5,801 nucleotides of DNA from an uncultured Oscillospiraceae bacterium (GTDB taxonomy: Bacteria; Bacillota_A; Clostridia; Oscillospirales; Oscillospiraceae). A program made the position numbers and the translations under genes. The DNA lies in contig CAAEOU010000315.1 in NCBI GenBank assembly GCA_900757695.1, positions 1-5,801 of the forward strand, read 5' to 3'. Shown piece by piece: positions 5,452 through 5,801 of the stretch. The notes beneath the pieces were generated by a model, which made no database searches, had not been told where the DNA came from, and saw only the letters and a program-made list of their open reading frames with translations. Positions within the stretch are counted from its first letter, which is position 1. Every line of letters begins with the position of its first letter.

Positions 5452-5801
5452 AGCATCAGCTTGCTGGCCTGCTGCCGGAGCTCGCTGCGAAAATCGGGGT
5501 GTGCCACTGCAATGAGATTTTCTACCTTTTGCCGGACGCTCCGCCCACGCAGCGGTGCAATGCCATACTCTGTCACCACATAGTCCAGCTCGTTGCGGCT
5601 CAGGGTGACAATGCTGCCGGGCTCCAGCTGAGCTGTAATGGTGGACACAGCCCCCCCGTGCTTGGTAGAGGCCGTAGCAATGATATTCCGGCCATTTCTG
5701 GAGTGCGCCGCACCCACTGCCATATCCGCCTGACCGCCGGAACCGGAATACTGCCGGGAACCAATGGACTCAGAGCACACCTGTCCGGTGAGATCCACCG
5801 A
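5445..5801 (-). CDS. Acetyl-CoA hydrolase/CoA-transferase family protein, C-terminal part (5' end outside window)
   Basis: Only the last 118 residues are present, and the gene runs off the right edge in frame. They match the C-terminal domain of the acetyl-CoA hydrolase / 4-hydroxybutyrate or butyryl-CoA:acetate CoA-transferase family. The signature elements are DLTGQVCSESIGSRQYSG (3-20), the glycine-rich GSGGQAD (20-26), VVTEYGIAPLRG (75-86) and IAVAHPDFRSEL (97-108). Such enzymes move CoA between acyl groups and acetate, for example in butyrate formation or 4-hydroxybutyrate and succinate metabolism in anaerobes. The residues that separate the substrate classes, and the catalytic Glu of the family, lie mostly upstream and cannot be seen, so no gene symbol is given. 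The stop TGA overlaps the ATG of the HAD gene by 7 nt, indicating an operon. An apparent GTG start at 5798 is only an internal Val of the conserved SVDLTGQV, not the real start. Confidence 0.93.
   Translation of the reverse strand, partial: SVDLTGQVCSESIGSRQYSGSGGQADMAVGAAHSRNGRNIIATASTKHGGAVSTITAQLEPGSIVTLSRNELDYVVTEYGIAPLRGRSVRQKVENLIAVAHPDFRSELRQQASKLMLW

Overview
The window looks like ordinary chromosomal sequence from a Gram-positive anaerobe of the class Clostridia, plausibly an Oscillospiraceae/Ruminococcaceae-type gut bacterium. The basis is AGGAGG-type ribosome binding sites, moderately GC-rich codon use, a clostridial-type methionyl-tRNA synthetase, a four-helix PF06541-type membrane protein and an acetyl-CoA hydrolase/CoA-transferase family gene. 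The species cannot be fixed from this sequence alone.

Left part (1-1649, minus strand): the N-terminal 381 codons of methionyl-tRNA synthetase (metG, GTG start, running off the left edge). Upstream of it is a 145-residue membrane protein of the 'putative ABC transporter permease' (CmpB-like, PF06541) type. A good sigma-A promoter for metG overlaps the stop codon of the membrane-protein gene. Its leader is only about 35 nt, too short for a T-box.

Middle (1650-2134, plus strand): a perfect consensus promoter (TTGACA-17-TATAAT) drives elongator tRNA-Met(CAT). An intrinsic-terminator-like hairpin follows, then tRNA-Glu(TTC), then a UUCG-loop terminator. A 118-nt leader follows, containing a strong Shine-Dalgarno placed before an ATG-TAG start-stop pair, and leads into prfC.

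prfC (2135-3721, plus) encodes full-length peptide chain release factor 3. It ends in a strong hairpin terminator facing a convergent minus-strand cluster (5801 down to 3769). That cluster holds the C-terminal end of an acetyl-CoA hydrolase/CoA-transferase, a Cof-type HAD phosphatase that overlaps it by 7 nt, and a SpoU/TrmH-family RNA 2'-O-methyltransferase 12 nt further on.

The theme is translation: MetRS, a cognate tRNA-Met, tRNA-Glu, RF3 and an RNA methyltransferase lie within 4.6 kb. A metabolic CoA-transferase and a phosphatase share the last operon. I see no mobile element, CRISPR array, defence system or clear novel system. The points most worth a second look are the start-stop pair in the prfC leader, the hairpin between the two tRNA genes, and a D-to-N change in the HAD metal-binding motif.
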